NCBI RefSeq assembly: GCF_001953635.1
Contig: NZ_MEJH01000009.1
Coordinates: forward strand, 1-64,000
Length of the DNA stretch: 64,000 nt
Direction: 5' to 3'
Origin: Alteromonas abrolhosensis
GTDB taxonomy: Bacteria; Pseudomonadota; Gammaproteobacteria; Enterobacterales; Alteromonadaceae
Of the stretch, positions 42,892 through 53,460 are shown one piece after another (position 1 is the first letter of the stretch; each line of letters begins with the position of its first letter). The translations under genes were made by a program, and so were the position numbers. The notes below the pieces were generated by a model, which worked only from the letters and a program-made list of their open reading frames with translations, had not been told where the DNA came from and did not search any database.

Positions 42892-44529
42892 TTACGACTG
42901 CGTTGCGGCTTGAAAACGGGTATTTTTGCTTTCAGTTCCGGTTACTTGCTTTTCTGCATAAAGCAAGGCGTCATGTAAAGTGTCAAAGTTAGGTATGCCT
43001 GGGTGGGCTTCGTTAACGCCCTCAAGCACCTTATTCACTTCAGCGTTTGCACCACAAATAACTAGCTGCCGCCCGGCTGCTAACGCGTCAGAAGTAACGG
43101 TATCAACAGCCATTGCCGCAGACACATCCATTAACGGTACCCTAGAGAAGTCTAGAATAGTGACTTTAGACCCTGGCTTCACTCGTTCACGTACATGGTG
43201 ACCTAAATCTGCGGCTGCACCAAAGCTTAGTGGACCACCGAAGCTAAAGATTGATACTTTACCTTTCAGTGATTCTAACAACTCATTCTCTTTAGGATCG
43301 TTCAGCGTTTCAGGGATTTTCTTAAGCTCTTCTATTTGCAGTTGCGCGATTTGCTTAACGTACGCTAATGCGGCAAATACTACACCTACACCAACCGCTG
43401 TGATTAGGTCGACAAACACAGTAAGTGCAAGCACCATGATCATAAGGCCAAAGTCCCAACGCGGGCCTTTATGAGCACGCTTCAGGTAGCTCCAGTCGAT
43501 GATGTCCAAACCAACTTTAACCAAGATACCTGCAAGTACGGCGTGAGGAATTTGCGCCGCAAGCGGGCTAAGACCTAACACAATTGCTAGAAGAACTAGT
43601 GCGTGTACCATGCCTGAAATATTGTACTTACCACCGCTGCGAATATTCACAACAGTACGCATTGTTGCACCTGCACCTGCGATACCACCTATAAGGCCGG
43701 CAAATGTGTTACCAATACCTTGTCCAATTAGCTCTTTGTTACTGTCATGACGAGTTCGCGTCATGTTATCAGCAACAAGTGATGTTAGCAGGCTATCGAT
43801 GGCGCCTAGTACAGCAAGAATAAATGCAGCTTCAAGTATTAGCAGTGCTTTACTTTGGTCGAATACTGGAAGGTGAAGGCTAGGTAAGCCTGTAGGAATG
43901 TCACCAAGAATCGGTACTGACAGCGCTAGGCTAACTAGTGTTCCGATAATCAGTGCAGCCAGTGCGCCAGGCACATACTTGCCTAGTTGCGGTGGCCATT
44001 TGTAGGCAATAACCAAGGTACCAAGCCCTAACGCCAAGGTTGCAAAATCAATATCGGCAAGCGCTGTTGGCAAGTATGTCAATGCGCCGATTGTTCCGCC
44101 TGGAGGTTCGTGTCCTAATAAACGGCCGATTTGAAGAATGATGATTATTGCACCGATGCCTGACATAAAGCCCGATATTACCGGGTAAGGCACCAGGCGA
44201 ATGTATTGACCAACGCCAAGGACGCCAAAAACAATCTGGAATATACCGGCCAATATCACAGCTGTGAATATAAGGCTGGCGTCGCCTGACAGACTTGCGA
44301 ACAAGCCTGCAAGCACAACAACCATTGGCCCAGTTGGGCCCGAGATCTGAGCAGGTGTACCACCGAAAAGTGCAGCAAAGAAGCCAACCGCGATGGCACC
44401 ATAAAGGCCCGCCATTGGCCCTAAGCCTGACGCTACGCCAAGTGCAAGCGCCAGTGGTAAGGCTACAATACCGGCCGTTAAACCGCCGGTAAAATCGCCT
44501 CGTAGGTTTGAAAGGTTAATTTTTACCAT
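42892..44529 (-). CDS. SulP-family anion transporter, probable bicarbonate uptake
   Basis: 545 residues: Sulfate_transp membrane domain with about 10-12 helices (residues 1-400), then a cytoplasmic STAS domain (about 430-530, KVTILDFSRVPLMDVSAAMA). Family members carry sulfate, bicarbonate or dicarboxylates. The carbonic anhydrase 11 bases upstream in the same operon points to bicarbonate, as in BicA-type systems. The exact substrate is inferred. Confidence 0.88.
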   Translation of the reverse strand: MVKINLSNLRGDFTGGLTAGIVALPLALALGVASGLGPMAGLYGAIAVGFFAALFGGTPAQISGPTGPMVVVLAGLFASLSGDASLIFTAVILAGIFQIVFGVLGVGQYIRLVPYPVISGFMSGIGAIIIILQIGRLLGHEPPGGTIGALTYLPTALADIDFATLALGLGTLVIAYKWPPQLGKYVPGALAALIIGTLVSLALSVPILGDIPTGLPSLHLPVFDQSKALLILEAAFILAVLGAIDSLLTSLVADNMTRTRHDSNKELIGQGIGNTFAGLIGGIAGAGATMRTVVNIRSGGKYNISGMVHALVLLAIVLGLSPLAAQIPHAVLAGILVKVGLDIIDWSYLKRAHKGPRWDFGLMIMVLALTVFVDLITAVGVGVVFAALAYVKQIAQLQIEELKKIPETLNDPKENELLESLKGKVSIFSFGGPLSFGAAADLGHHVRERVKPGSKVTILDFSRVPLMDVSAAMAVDTVTSDALAAGRQLVICGANAEVNKVLEGVNEAHPGIPNFDTLHDALLYAEKQVTGTESKNTRFQAATQS

Positions 44530-44540
44530 AGTCTTAGACC

Positions 44541-45194
44541 TTATTCGCCGCGTGCTAGCTGTGCTTCAGCGGTAGACTCGTCCATTACATCAAAATCGCC
44601 AGTTTCAGTGTTGTAATAAAGCACTTCGCCCGAGCCGATGTTATAAACCCAGCCATGTAACTTAACCTGACCTGTGGCAATTTTTGCGGCAACCGCAGGA
44701 TGAGTACGAAGGTGCTGAATTTGTTGAACAACGTTTTCTTTGGTTACTGCTTCTAAATCGTCAAGAGATAGCTCTGAGTGACCACAACGCTCTTTAACAA
44801 CTTCTGTCGCAACTCGGCAGTGACCTAACCATTCTTTAACGTGTGGTAATGCGCTTAAACCTTCTGGGTTAATAGCACCTTTCATTGCACCACAGTCGGT
44901 GTGGCCGCAAATTACAATGTGAGAAACACCCAGCGCAGCAACTGCAAATTCAATTGACGCAGTCATGCCGCCAGTTTGATTGCTGTGAGGAGGTACGATG
45001 TTACCTGCATTACGGCAGATAAACAGTTCACCCGGATCAGTTTGCGTTACTAAGTTTGGGTCGATACGTGAGTCAGAGCACGTGATAAAAAGGACTTCAG
45101 GATTTTGCCCAGTCGCTAGCTTTTGAAACTTAGCTTTCTTATTCGGATAAACTTCCTTCTGGAATTTAGCGACACCTGAGATAACGTGATCCAT
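44541..45194 (-). CDS. can: beta-class carbonic anhydrase
   Basis: 217 residues. Interconverts CO2 and bicarbonate. Zinc ligands and the active-site pair are visible: CSDSRIDP (Cys39, Asp41, Arg43) and HTDCGAMKG (His98, Cys101). Co-transcribed with a SulP transporter, so it probably supplies or traps bicarbonate for carboxylases. Divergent from an OxyR-like regulator. Confidence 0.94.
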   Translation of the reverse strand: MDHVISGVAKFQKEVYPNKKAKFQKLATGQNPEVLFITCSDSRIDPNLVTQTDPGELFICRNAGNIVPPHSNQTGGMTASIEFAVAALGVSHIVICGHTDCGAMKGAINPEGLSALPHVKEWLGHCRVATEVVKERCGHSELSLDDLEAVTKENVVQQIQHLRTHPAVAAKIATGQVKLHGWVYNIGSGEVLYYNTETGDFDVMDESTAEAQLARGE

Positions 45195-45283
45195 ATAAAA
45201 CTCCCAATTTTTTAATAATTGTAATGATTATGTAATTACGCCAGTTTCACCTGATAGATTAATAGTTTAATATACTAACTCGC

Positions 45284-45300
45284 GATAGCTAAATACTATC
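45284..45300. promoter_or_regulatory. candidate LysR-type binding site
   Basis: GATAG-N7-CTATC is a dyad of the LysR T-N11-A type between the carbonic anhydrase and the divergent LysR-family gene. ATAG-like half-sites also occur at 45254 and 45263. This is the usual place for a LysR regulator to control itself and its target. Confidence 0.45.
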
Positions 45301-45352
45301 ACCACTCAAACAGTACTACTTGTAAGTTTAGTAAGAGAGGGCAATTTTCACC

Positions 45353-46321
45353 ATGCAATTCAACGGAAAGACCCCGTCAATCAACCAAATCCGCTATTTT
45401 GTGGCCGTGGCTAAATACCTAAGTTTCAGGCAGGCTGCAGGAATACTCGGTATAAGTCAGCCAACTCTGACCAGTCAGATTAGCGCGCTGGAAAACCTGT
45501 TGGGCTTAACGCTTTTTGAGCGCTCGCGCACTGGAACACTTTTATCACCACAGGGTAAAGCGTTGTTAGATGCTGCTGAAGAAGTGCTGCAAGCATCACA
45601 GCGGTTTGGAGAAATTGCACGCGACTTATCGGAAGGTGAAGTGGTTACGTATCGGTTAGGGATACCGCCAACCCTCGGGCCTTATCTTCTTCCCTTTGTA
45701 TTACCTGATCTACACAAGCGGAAGCCGGGGTTGCGCTTTTACGTGCGTGAAGGCGCGCCCAGTGCATTACAACACGGACTATTGCGTGGTGAATATGATC
45801 TAATCCTTTCTCCGCTATCAGGTGAAAATTCCCAGTTAATCACACAGCCGCTTTTCAAGGAGCCGCTAAAATTTGTTACGCCGTCTGACCACAAGCTGGC
45901 GGGAAAAGCGTATGTTAAGCCAGAAGAAATTAGCGGTGAAAAGGTGCTCACACTGGAAGACCGACACCATTTCCACCACCAAGTACAGCGTATTTGCGAT
46001 GAAATTGGTGCTGATTTACAGCGTGACTATGAAGGCACAAGCCTTGATACATTAAGGCAAATGGTAGTTATGGGCATGGGTGTAGCCTTCTTGCCTGGCC
46101 TATATATTCACTCTGAATTACATAAACCCGAAGCGCTACACGTGTGTGAAATAGCTAATATGCCAATTGAGCGCCAGCATTCTTTAGCGTGGCGAAACAC
46201 CGCCCCGGGACGAAAGACCTTCAGGGAAATATCCATTATTATTAAAGAAATAATTGAAACGCATCTGTCAGATGCAGTCACTATTGTCAGCGCTGCCCCA
46301 TCGCACGCTCAAAGACGTTAA
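45353..46321 (+). CDS. OxyR-like LysR regulator lacking the peroxidatic cysteine
   Basis: 322 residues. The LysR helix-turn-helix FRQAAGILGISQPTLTSQIS is followed by a ligand domain that aligns well with OxyR (LGIPPTLGPYLLPFVLPDL, GTSLDTLRQMVVMGMGVAFLPG). At the OxyR redox site E. coli has LEDGHC (Cys199) and Cys208. Here the region reads LEDRHH, so Cys199 is His206, while the second cysteine is kept (Cys215). Peroxide sensing by disulfide is therefore unlikely. Divergence from carbonic anhydrase/SulP suggests a role in CO2 or bicarbonate response. Confidence 0.85.
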   Translation: MQFNGKTPSINQIRYFVAVAKYLSFRQAAGILGISQPTLTSQISALENLLGLTLFERSRTGTLLSPQGKALLDAAEEVLQASQRFGEIARDLSEGEVVTYRLGIPPTLGPYLLPFVLPDLHKRKPGLRFYVREGAPSALQHGLLRGEYDLILSPLSGENSQLITQPLFKEPLKFVTPSDHKLAGKAYVKPEEISGEKVLTLEDRHHFHHQVQRICDEIGADLQRDYEGTSLDTLRQMVVMGMGVAFLPGLYIHSELHKPEALHVCEIANMPIERQHSLAWRNTAPGRKTFREISIIIKEIIETHLSDAVTIVSAAPSHAQRR

Positions 46322-46338
46322 ATTAGCTGTGGTTACTT

Positions 46339-47226
46339 ATGATTGATAGACAACATTTGCGAATTGTTAGAGCAATAGATGCTGAGGGGACTATGACCGA
46401 AGCAGCTAAATCACTTTTTCTAACCCAGTCAGCATTAAGCCACGCGATGAAAAAGCTGGAAGCGCATTTCGACGTTCCGCTTTGGAAAAAAGACGGCAGA
46501 AGACTCACGCTAACTCAGGCGGGCCAGAGTGTATTGGGTTTAGCGCATCGTGTATTACCTCAGTTTGAACACACCGAAGCCCAGTTACGAAGGTTTGCCG
46601 ACGGAAAACAGGGCATATTACGTATCGGCATGGAATGCTACCCTTGCTTTGAGTGGTTGCTAAAAGTGGTAGCGCCTTTTTTAAAAGCATTTCCCGACGT
46701 AGATGTTGATGTACGTAGAGCTTTTTCTTTCGGCGGATTGCAGGCGCTTCATGGCTATGACATTGATATTTTACTCACGCCGGACCCACTTTCACTCGAT
46801 ACTATTACTTACGCGCCGGTATTTGAATACGAACAGGTTTTGGTAATGGATAAGCACCATCCTCTGGCAAAGAAGTCTTTCATAACACCGCAAGATCTAA
46901 GCAGTGAAACCCTGATAACCTATCCGGTAGAACTTAGTCGTCTGGACGTATTTACGCATTTCCTCACTCCTGCCAATTGCACAGTGAAGCAGCATAAAAC
47001 CATTGAAACCACAGAGATCATTTTACAGATGGTGGCAGCCGGGCGCGGTGTTACTGCGCTGCCTAAATGGTTGATTGATGAATCGAAGGAAAGCGATCTT
47101 CTAGCGTGTCGCTCGTTAGGAGAACAAGGCGTATCAAAAACTTTGTATTTGGGCCATAGAAAAGCGCAGGACGTATTGGGGTTTGTGGATGATTTTATTG
47201 CTCTTTCGCAAAGGCATAAGCCTTAA
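46339..47226 (+). CDS. metR: MetR, LysR-type activator of methionine genes
   Basis: 295 residues. LysR fold with FLTQSALSHAMKKLE helix-turn-helix and a ligand domain that closely follows E. coli MetR (LRIGMECYPCFEWL, LITYPVELSRLDVFTHFL, IILQMVAAGRGVTALP). MetR uses homocysteine as coactivator for metE, metH and related genes. It follows the OxyR-like gene by 17 bases in the same direction; the methionine operon lies 3.5 kb away in this window. Confidence 0.9.
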   Translation: MIDRQHLRIVRAIDAEGTMTEAAKSLFLTQSALSHAMKKLEAHFDVPLWKKDGRRLTLTQAGQSVLGLAHRVLPQFEHTEAQLRRFADGKQGILRIGMECYPCFEWLLKVVAPFLKAFPDVDVDVRRAFSFGGLQALHGYDIDILLTPDPLSLDTITYAPVFEYEQVLVMDKHHPLAKKSFITPQDLSSETLITYPVELSRLDVFTHFLTPANCTVKQHKTIETTEIILQMVAAGRGVTALPKWLIDESKESDLLACRSLGEQGVSKTLYLGHRKAQDVLGFVDDFIALSQRHKP

Positions 47227-47277
47227 CCTTATACCCGATATTTTTCTACTAATGGCTTAGCTGTGAACACAAGAATC

Positions 47278-47302
47278 CGCTTGCCATCAACATAGGCAAG
47301 CG
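47278..47302. other. hairpin between convergent metR and chemoreceptor genes
   Basis: CGCTTGCC and GGCAAGCG form a perfect 8-bp stem with a nine-base loop. No T run follows on either strand, so it may act as an RNA-end stabiliser or factor-dependent terminator. Confidence 0.4.
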
Positions 47303-47382
47303 AAATCTCTAAAGGCTGTAGGCAGCCGCTTAATTTAGATTTTAATAGCACATTCAGCTCAGCATTAATGCTGTGCCTGACA

Positions 47383-49404
47383 CTAAATTTTAAACTGTCC
47401 CACCAGCTCTTTTAAGTCACCAGAAACCGCGCTTAGCTGGGTAGCCTCTACCGCCAATTCCTCTGCATGCTGACTGGTTTTATCGCTTAGACTTGTAATC
47501 GCCACAAGCGACTTATTAATGTCTTGTGCAACTTCTGTTTGCTGCTCGGTAGCTAGAGCAATGTGGGTACTTTGCTCATGAACCAGCCCTATAGATTGGG
47601 TAATGTTCACAAGGGTCTCGACCACTTTTTCTGTTTTATCCACGCCAGATTGAGAACGAGTTTGCCCTTCCTGCATAACGCTGTTGGTTTGCTCGGACAT
47701 TGCTTGCAGGCGCTCCACCATTTTACGTATATCAGTCGTCGATTCTTGTGTACGACTTGCTAATGAACGCACTTCATCAGCAACCACGGCAAAGCCACGG
47801 CCCTGCTCTCCGGCCCTCGCCGCTTCAATGGCAGCGTTTAACGCAAGTAAATTAGTTTGTTCAGCGATACTGTTAATTACGTCAACCACAGCGCCAATGC
47901 TATCAGACTCTTTACTTAGTCCGCCTACCACTTCAACGCCCTGGCTTATTTCGTCGGCCAGTGCACGAATCTCCCTCATGGCGTCTTGCACTTGCTCGCT
48001 GCCGGCTTGTACCAATTCGTCGGCTTTCGTAGCAGCATCACTGGATTGCGCAGCATTTTTAGAAATCTCAACAACAGTAGCTGCCATTTGGGTAACCGCT
48101 GTAGACACATTGTCTACTTGGCTGCGTTCTTGGTTGATTTCCTTACTCGTAGCATGACTCACATCGCGAAGGTGATCTGCCGCATCAGACACAGCCTTGG
48201 TACTGGTGGCGGTATCTTGCAACAGCGCCCGCAATTTATCGGTAAACGTATTAAACTCTATGGCGAGAGCGCCAATTTCATCATTACTTTTAACTTCCAA
48301 ACGCTTAGTAAGGTCACCGTCGCCATGCGCTATTTCAGCCATTGCATGACGCATTTCAACCAATGGCTGAGTGACTTTGGCACTTGCAAAATAGGTAATC
48401 AGGGCAATCAGTCCAATGATCACAACAGCGACGATTATCGCCGTGGTTATAGCAGTATTTATCGGGCTATCAATGATGCTGGCGGGAATAAGAATACCCA
48501 ATGACCAGTTCATCTGTGGGTTAGTTAACTTAGCGTGCTCGAATACGGCAACATAATCTTCGCCATTCCAAGTAACATGTTCAATGCCAGACTCGTTAGC
48601 CGCTATGCTTCCTGCTAATTTCCCAAAGCCTTCGGTATTGTCAAATACGTTATTAAAGTTACGAATAGAGGAGCTAAGCGGCAATTCCTTACTCTGCTTT
48701 GGAAAATAAACAATGTTTTGATTTTCATCGAGTAAAAACGCTGTTCCTTGCTTTTCATAACGAATAGCGTCTATTACTTTGCCTACCGTACTAATAAGGA
48801 TATCGACACCGCCGACACCTAACAGTGCACCGTCTCTGTACACAGGTGTTTGAACAACCGCCGACACGCTTCCGTCCTGAGAATCAACTGCAGGAGGCGT
48901 TACATATAGCTTGCCTTGCTCAACGGCAGTAGTAAACCATGGGCGCTTTGTGGCGAAATAACCTGCATTAGGGTTGCCAGCATCAGGACCTGAAGTATCA
49001 ACCCCTACGCGACCTTCTTCGTAAAAGTACTCTCCTGTTTTTGCTGAGCCAAAGAAGGCAGATTTAATGATTGGATCTTGACTGCTAATGTTCTCGAAAG
49101 TGGCATAAATGTCTTTTGCCTCTGGCAATTGACTTTCAGGTGCCCCACGAGAATTATGGCGAGCGAAAAAATCTTGTAGAAAAGGACTGCTTAGGAATGC
49201 TCTTGCCACGCCACCATAGGTAGCGAAGAAGCCTTCAACATCATTTGCTTCTCGAGCGACTAACGACTTAACCTCTTTTTCCACGCGACTACGTGTATTG
49301 TCCGCAACCGTGTTAACTAAGAAGAAGGCCGTGATGAGTAGCATGAAAGCTATGCTACCACCAACGATAAGCATAAACTTTTTTTGGAGTGATATGGATT
49401 TCAT
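47383..49404 (-). CDS. methyl-accepting chemotaxis protein with dCache sensor domain
   Basis: 673 residues. Membrane helix 1 (about 10-32), periplasmic double-Cache domain (about 35-310, with [20 protein letters not shown] and [19 protein letters not shown]), helix 2 (about 315-340), HAMP and the cytoplasmic signalling hairpin with [20 protein letters not shown]. dCache domains often bind amino acids or organic acids. No pentapeptide tether at the C-terminus. It would signal through the polar Che system at 56-63 kb. An inverted-repeat element begins only 58 bases upstream of its start. Confidence 0.93.
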   Translation of the reverse strand: MKSISLQKKFMLIVGGSIAFMLLITAFFLVNTVADNTRSRVEKEVKSLVAREANDVEGFFATYGGVARAFLSSPFLQDFFARHNSRGAPESQLPEAKDIYATFENISSQDPIIKSAFFGSAKTGEYFYEEGRVGVDTSGPDAGNPNAGYFATKRPWFTTAVEQGKLYVTPPAVDSQDGSVSAVVQTPVYRDGALLGVGGVDILISTVGKVIDAIRYEKQGTAFLLDENQNIVYFPKQSKELPLSSSIRNFNNVFDNTEGFGKLAGSIAANESGIEHVTWNGEDYVAVFEHAKLTNPQMNWSLGILIPASIIDSPINTAITTAIIVAVVIIGLIALITYFASAKVTQPLVEMRHAMAEIAHGDGDLTKRLEVKSNDEIGALAIEFNTFTDKLRALLQDTATSTKAVSDAADHLRDVSHATSKEINQERSQVDNVSTAVTQMAATVVEISKNAAQSSDAATKADELVQAGSEQVQDAMREIRALADEISQGVEVVGGLSKESDSIGAVVDVINSIAEQTNLLALNAAIEAARAGEQGRGFAVVADEVRSLASRTQESTTDIRKMVERLQAMSEQTNSVMQEGQTRSQSGVDKTEKVVETLVNITQSIGLVHEQSTHIALATEQQTEVAQDINKSLVAITSLSDKTSQHAEELAVEATQLSAVSGDLKELVGQFKI

Positions 49405-49892
49405 TTGTACTTCTCATTGTTTACTAAGCGCCGCAATGTGTGAAAAGTGTGTTCCAACACTAGGGCCTGTTGACCTTTGTTGTACATTTTTGCAGCGGTC
49501 TTTGTGCCATCTAGACAAGGCGGATGTTTGACGGTTTAGTGGTTCTAAGTCGAAAACATTCAACGCAGTATAGATGGCACAAAGGCGCTGCCCGAAGGGG
49601 TCGTTATGGAAGCCTTTTACTCTTTGTCACAGCCCTTTAACTTAGCCCACTAGGCTTGCAGGACTGTTTCGCGATTAAAAGGCTTCAATTTAGACCAAAA
49701 TTCGTACATCAAAGGTCAACAGGCCCTGATAATTCGCACACATTACAGGTTTAGTTTTATTAGTATAAAAGTGCAAGTAGACTGAGTACGCTTGCACTTC
49801 TAATACTTTGAGATATACAGAGAAATTTTACAACCTCTGGAAGTCAATTCTACGAAAGTTTAAATACAGAGTGAATTGAACACTTAAAAGAG
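49405..49892. other. intergenic region carrying the second inverted-repeat element
   Basis: Of about 490 bases, 266 are taken by the element at 49462-49727. The remaining 57 bases on the chemoreceptor side and 165 bases on the ppnP side are AT-rich and hold no recognised motif or gene. Confidence 0.5.
49462..49727. mobile_element. MITE-like element with 24-bp terminal inverted repeats and nested hairpins
   Basis: The ends AGGGCCTGTTGACCTTTG... (49462-49485) and the complement at 49704-49727 match at 23 of 24 positions. Two further perfect inverted pairs lie inside: CTTTGTGCCATCTA (49500-49513) with 49571-49584, and GAAGCCTTTTA (49609-49619) with 49676-49686. No protein is encoded. Size (266 bp) and architecture parallel the element at 30396, but the sequence is different. 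It lies in the promoter region of the chemoreceptor gene. Confidence 0.75.
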
Positions 49893-50177
49893 CTAGCTAT
49901 AAAAGCAAAGATAAGCCGTAGGCGTAAATACTTTTACGTCGAAAGAAGCATCGGCGGGCACATTAAAGCTAGTGCCTGTAGCAAAAGACTGCCACTCATC
50001 ACTATCCGGCAGCTTAACAACTAACTCACCTTCCACAACCTTCATTAGTTCTTTTTGTGACGTTGAAAATGTGTATTCACCTACAGCCATTACGCCAGAT
50101 GTGCAGGGGCCATTTGCAGATTCAAACCCAATAGAACTCACTTTGTTGTCGAAATAATGGTTTACTTTAAAGCTCAT
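49893..50177 (-). CDS. ppnP: pyrimidine/purine nucleoside phosphorylase PpnP
   Basis: 94 residues of the DUF1255/YaiE cupin-like family: [15 protein letters not shown] at the start, [20 protein letters not shown] and [17 protein letters not shown]. coli PpnP phosphorolyses many nucleosides. Single small gene, 34 bases downstream of the DUF938 methyltransferase and on the same strand. Confidence 0.9.
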   Translation of the reverse strand: MSFKVNHYFDNKVSSIGFESANGPCTSGVMAVGEYTFSTSQKELMKVVEGELVVKLPDSDEWQSFATGTSFNVPADASFDVKVFTPTAYLCFYS

Positions 50178-50211
50178 AGCTACTCCTTTAGGTTGTACTA
50201 GTAATGCCGAT

Positions 50212-50802
50212 TTAACCTTTTTGCCAAATAAGCATGTGATTATTAGCGGGCATGTCGATTATTTTTTGCAAGCTTAACTCGCCTGCCCAAGCAGTAAGCT
50301 CATCGATATCGCGGTAACCACCATAGCCGCGTTCTAAAAGCGAAAAATGGAATGTTTGGTTACTTTCAGAGGTAAATTTGCCGCTATGTGTAAAAGGGCC
50401 ATACTGGCAAAAAATGCCGCCCTTAGGTAAGTGCAAAGCCACTGACTCCATCAATAGCTTTGCCTCTTCTTTTTGCATGATATGTGCGGTGTTCGCGGTA
50501 AAAATGCCGTCAATGTCGATATCAGGAAACGCATCTTGTCCAACAGTGAATGCAATGGGTGGCTTCACATTTCTCACGTTTGAATCGGTTAGCCACGCAG
50601 TAATACCCGCGTGATAATGTGGTTGATCGCTGGTGTGCCAAATAAGATGAGGTAAATACTCAGCCAAGAACACGGCATGCTGGCCTGTGCCACTACCAAT
50701 TTCTAACACTTGATGACAATTAGCAAATGCCCGTTCAAGCACGCTCAGAATGGCGCGCTTGTTGTTTTCACAGGCCTGACTAAAAGGCTTTTCGGTTTCC
50801 AT
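50212..50802 (-). CDS. DUF938 SAM-dependent methyltransferase-like protein
   Basis: 196 residues. Starts with [19 protein letters not shown] and has the SAM motif [20 protein letters not shown] plus [14 protein letters not shown], typical of DUF938. The substrate is unknown. The ATG at 50802 is chosen over a GTG three codons earlier by the spacing of the purine-rich GGCGGG upstream. It lies 24 bases after the methionine synthase C-terminal gene and may be the last part of that operon with ppnP. Confidence 0.85.
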   Translation of the reverse strand: METEKPFSQACENNKRAILSVLERAFANCHQVLEIGSGTGQHAVFLAEYLPHLIWHTSDQPHYHAGITAWLTDSNVRNVKPPIAFTVGQDAFPDIDIDGIFTANTAHIMQKEEAKLLMESVALHLPKGGIFCQYGPFTHSGKFTSESNQTFHFSLLERGYGGYRDIDELTAWAGELSLQKIIDMPANNHMLIWQKG

Positions 50803-50826
50803 GCTATTCACCCGCCTCTATCAGCA

Positions 50827-53451
50827 TTAATCGCTCAAGTTGGGGCCGAGCCACTTTTCTGCCTCTTCTATAGTCCAGCCTTTACGCTTGGCGTAATCCT
50901 CTACTTGGTCGGATTGGATTTTAGCAACCGCAAAGTATTTAGCATCAGGGTGAGCGAAATACCACCCCGATACCGAGGCCCCAGGCCACATGGCATAACT
51001 TTCCGTGAGTTTCATGCCCGTATGCTGCTCTGCTGACAACAAATCCCAGATAAGCTGCTTTTCAGTATGTTCTGGGCATGCGGCGTAGCCTGGTGCAGGT
51101 CGAATACCCTGATATTTTTCTCGAATAAGCTCGTCATTGCTTAGCGACTCATCAGAAGCATAGCCCCAGTAGTGCTTACGCACTTGCTCATGAAGGTATT
51201 CAGCGAAAGCTTCGGCAAGCCTGTCTGCTACCGCCTTCACCATGATACTGTTGTAGTCATCACCCGCTTGAATATAGCTATCAGCCAGTTCGTCCTCGCC
51301 TATACCGCCAGTAACGGCAAAAGCGCCTATATAATCATTAATGCCGCTCGACTTTTCAGCTACGAAGTCTGCTAAACAATAGTTAGCGAATTTATCTTTT
51401 AGGGTTTGCTGGCGCAAATGGTGAGCGATGCCTTGCACTTGGCTTCTCGACTCATCGGTATAAATTTCCACGTCGTCATTAACGCGGTTAGCTGGAAATA
51501 ACCCGATGACGCCTTTTGCCTGAAGACTGTTTTCTTCGATAATTTTATCCAGCATGGCGTTGGCATCATTGAATAAAGACTGAGCTTGTTCTCCTACCAC
51601 TTCATCTTCAAGTATACGGGGGTACTTTCCAGCCAAAGACCAAGTTAAGAAAAACGGTGTCCAATCAATGTAGTTGCGCAGTGTAGCCAAATCAGCAGTA
51701 ACTGGTGTCACACCTAAGTTAGCAGGTTTTACCGGCATCACCGAAAAATCAGGCTTGAAGGCGTTTCCTCTGGCCTCTGCCAACGTCACTGGTTTACTGC
51801 GCGGCTTTTTACGGGCGTGCTGTTCGCGTACCGTATCGTATTCTTTCGCGAGCTCTTGCGCGTAAATATCGCGAGACGCTTTGTTTAGAAGGCGCTGACA
51901 TACACCTACAGCCCTACTGGCATTTGGAACATAGGCTACAGGTGCATGATAGTTTTGTTCAATTTTTACTGCCGTATGCGCTTTGGAGGTAGTCGCACCG
52001 CCAATAAGTAGCGGAATGTCAAAGCCCTGACGCTCCATTTCTTTGGCAACGTGTACCATTTCATCAAGTGATGGAGTAATAAGGCCCGACAAGCCAATCA
52101 TATCTACGTTTTCGTCTTTAGCCGTTTGTAGAATGCTGGCTGCTGGTACCATCACGCCTAAATCAATCACTTCAAAGTTATTACACTGAAGCACCACGCC
52201 CACAATGTTTTTACCGATATCGTGAACATCGCCTTTTACCGTGGCCAGAAGAATTTTGCCGTTGCTTTTCGCATCGTCTGATTTTTCTTCTTCAATGAAA
52301 GGCTGTAAGTGAGCAACCGCTTTTTTCATAACGCGGGCTGACTTTACCACTTGAGGAAGGAACATTTTGCCTTCACCGAATAAGTCACCCACTACATTCA
52401 TGCCGTCCATTAACGGCCCTTCAATAACGTGTAGCGGGCGTTCAGCCTGCTGGCGCGCTTCTTCAGTGTCTTCAATGATGTAGTCGGTGATCCCTTTCAC
52501 AAGGGCATGCTCTAAGCGCTTATTAACGTCCTGCTCGCGCCAGGTTAAATCTTCTTTCGCTGCAGCTTTGCCGTCGCCTTGATAGTTTGGGGCAATGTCT
52601 AACAAGCGTTCTGTAGCGTCACTTCTGCGGTTTAAGATAACATCTTCAACTGCATCGCGAAGTTCAGCGGGTATTTCGTCATAAACCTCTAGCTGACCGG
52701 CATTAACAATAGCCATATCCATGCCCGCTCGAATAGCGTGGTATAAAAATACCGAGTGCATAGCCTCGCGTACTGGATTATTCCCTCTGAACGAGAAAGA
52801 TATATTAGAAAGGCCACCGGAAATATGTGAATAGGGGCAGGTTTTACGTATTTCACGGGTAGCTTCAATAAAATCAACCGCGTAGTTATCGTGCTCTTCA
52901 ATACCTGTTGCTACTGCAAAAATATTGGGGTCGAAAATAATATCTTCGGGTGGAAAGCCTATTTCTTCAGTAAGCAGCTTATAACTACGTTGACAGATCT
53001 CTACCTTGCGAGCCTGCGTGTCAGCCTGACCGGTTTCATCAAATGCCATCACCACGGTTGCAGCACCATAGCGCTTTATTTGTTTTGCTTGGTTTAAGAA
53101 GAGCTCTTCCCCTTCCTTTAAGCTGATTGAGTTAACAATCGCTTTGCCCTGAACGCACTTAAGCCCAGCTTCGATAACATCCCATTTAGACGAGTCAATC
53201 ATAATAGGAACTCGACTAATATCAGGCTCGGAGGCGATCAGGTTCAAAAATGTGATCATGGCCTGCTTAGAGTCAAGCATGGCCTCGTCCATATTAATGT
53301 CGATGATCTGCGCGCCGTTCTCTACTTGCTGTCTCGCAACATCTAACGCGGCTTCGTAATCACCATCAAGAATAAGGCGCTTAAAACGAGCAGAGCCCGT
53401 AACGTTAGTACGCTCACCAATATTGATAAATGTGGAAAATTCTGCGCTCAT
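50827..53451 (-). CDS. metH: cobalamin-dependent methionine synthase, C-terminal polypeptide
   Basis: 874 residues equal to E. coli MetH from about residue 355 onward. Pterin-binding domain ([19 protein letters not shown]; about 5-270), cobalamin-binding cap and domain with [16 protein letters not shown] (DxHxxG, lower axial His), and C-terminal AdoMet-reactivation domain ([15 protein letters not shown]). It carries methyl transfer from methyltetrahydrofolate to cobalamin. The homocysteine domain is a separate gene upstream. A strong AGGAGGG lies six bases before its ATG, so it is translated as its own protein. Confidence 0.95.
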   Translation of the reverse strand: MSAEFSTFINIGERTNVTGSARFKRLILDGDYEAALDVARQQVENGAQIIDINMDEAMLDSKQAMITFLNLIASEPDISRVPIMIDSSKWDVIEAGLKCVQGKAIVNSISLKEGEELFLNQAKQIKRYGAATVVMAFDETGQADTQARKVEICQRSYKLLTEEIGFPPEDIIFDPNIFAVATGIEEHDNYAVDFIEATREIRKTCPYSHISGGLSNISFSFRGNNPVREAMHSVFLYHAIRAGMDMAIVNAGQLEVYDEIPAELRDAVEDVILNRRSDATERLLDIAPNYQGDGKAAAKEDLTWREQDVNKRLEHALVKGITDYIIEDTEEARQQAERPLHVIEGPLMDGMNVVGDLFGEGKMFLPQVVKSARVMKKAVAHLQPFIEEEKSDDAKSNGKILLATVKGDVHDIGKNIVGVVLQCNNFEVIDLGVMVPAASILQTAKDENVDMIGLSGLITPSLDEMVHVAKEMERQGFDIPLLIGGATTSKAHTAVKIEQNYHAPVAYVPNASRAVGVCQRLLNKASRDIYAQELAKEYDTVREQHARKKPRSKPVTLAEARGNAFKPDFSVMPVKPANLGVTPVTADLATLRNYIDWTPFFLTWSLAGKYPRILEDEVVGEQAQSLFNDANAMLDKIIEENSLQAKGVIGLFPANRVNDDVEIYTDESRSQVQGIAHHLRQQTLKDKFANYCLADFVAEKSSGINDYIGAFAVTGGIGEDELADSYIQAGDDYNSIMVKAVADRLAEAFAEYLHEQVRKHYWGYASDESLSNDELIREKYQGIRPAPGYAACPEHTEKQLIWDLLSAEQHTGMKLTESYAMWPGASVSGWYFAHPDAKYFAVAKIQSDQVEDYAKRKGWTIEEAEKWLGPNLSD

Positions 53452-53460
53452 TATGCCCTC

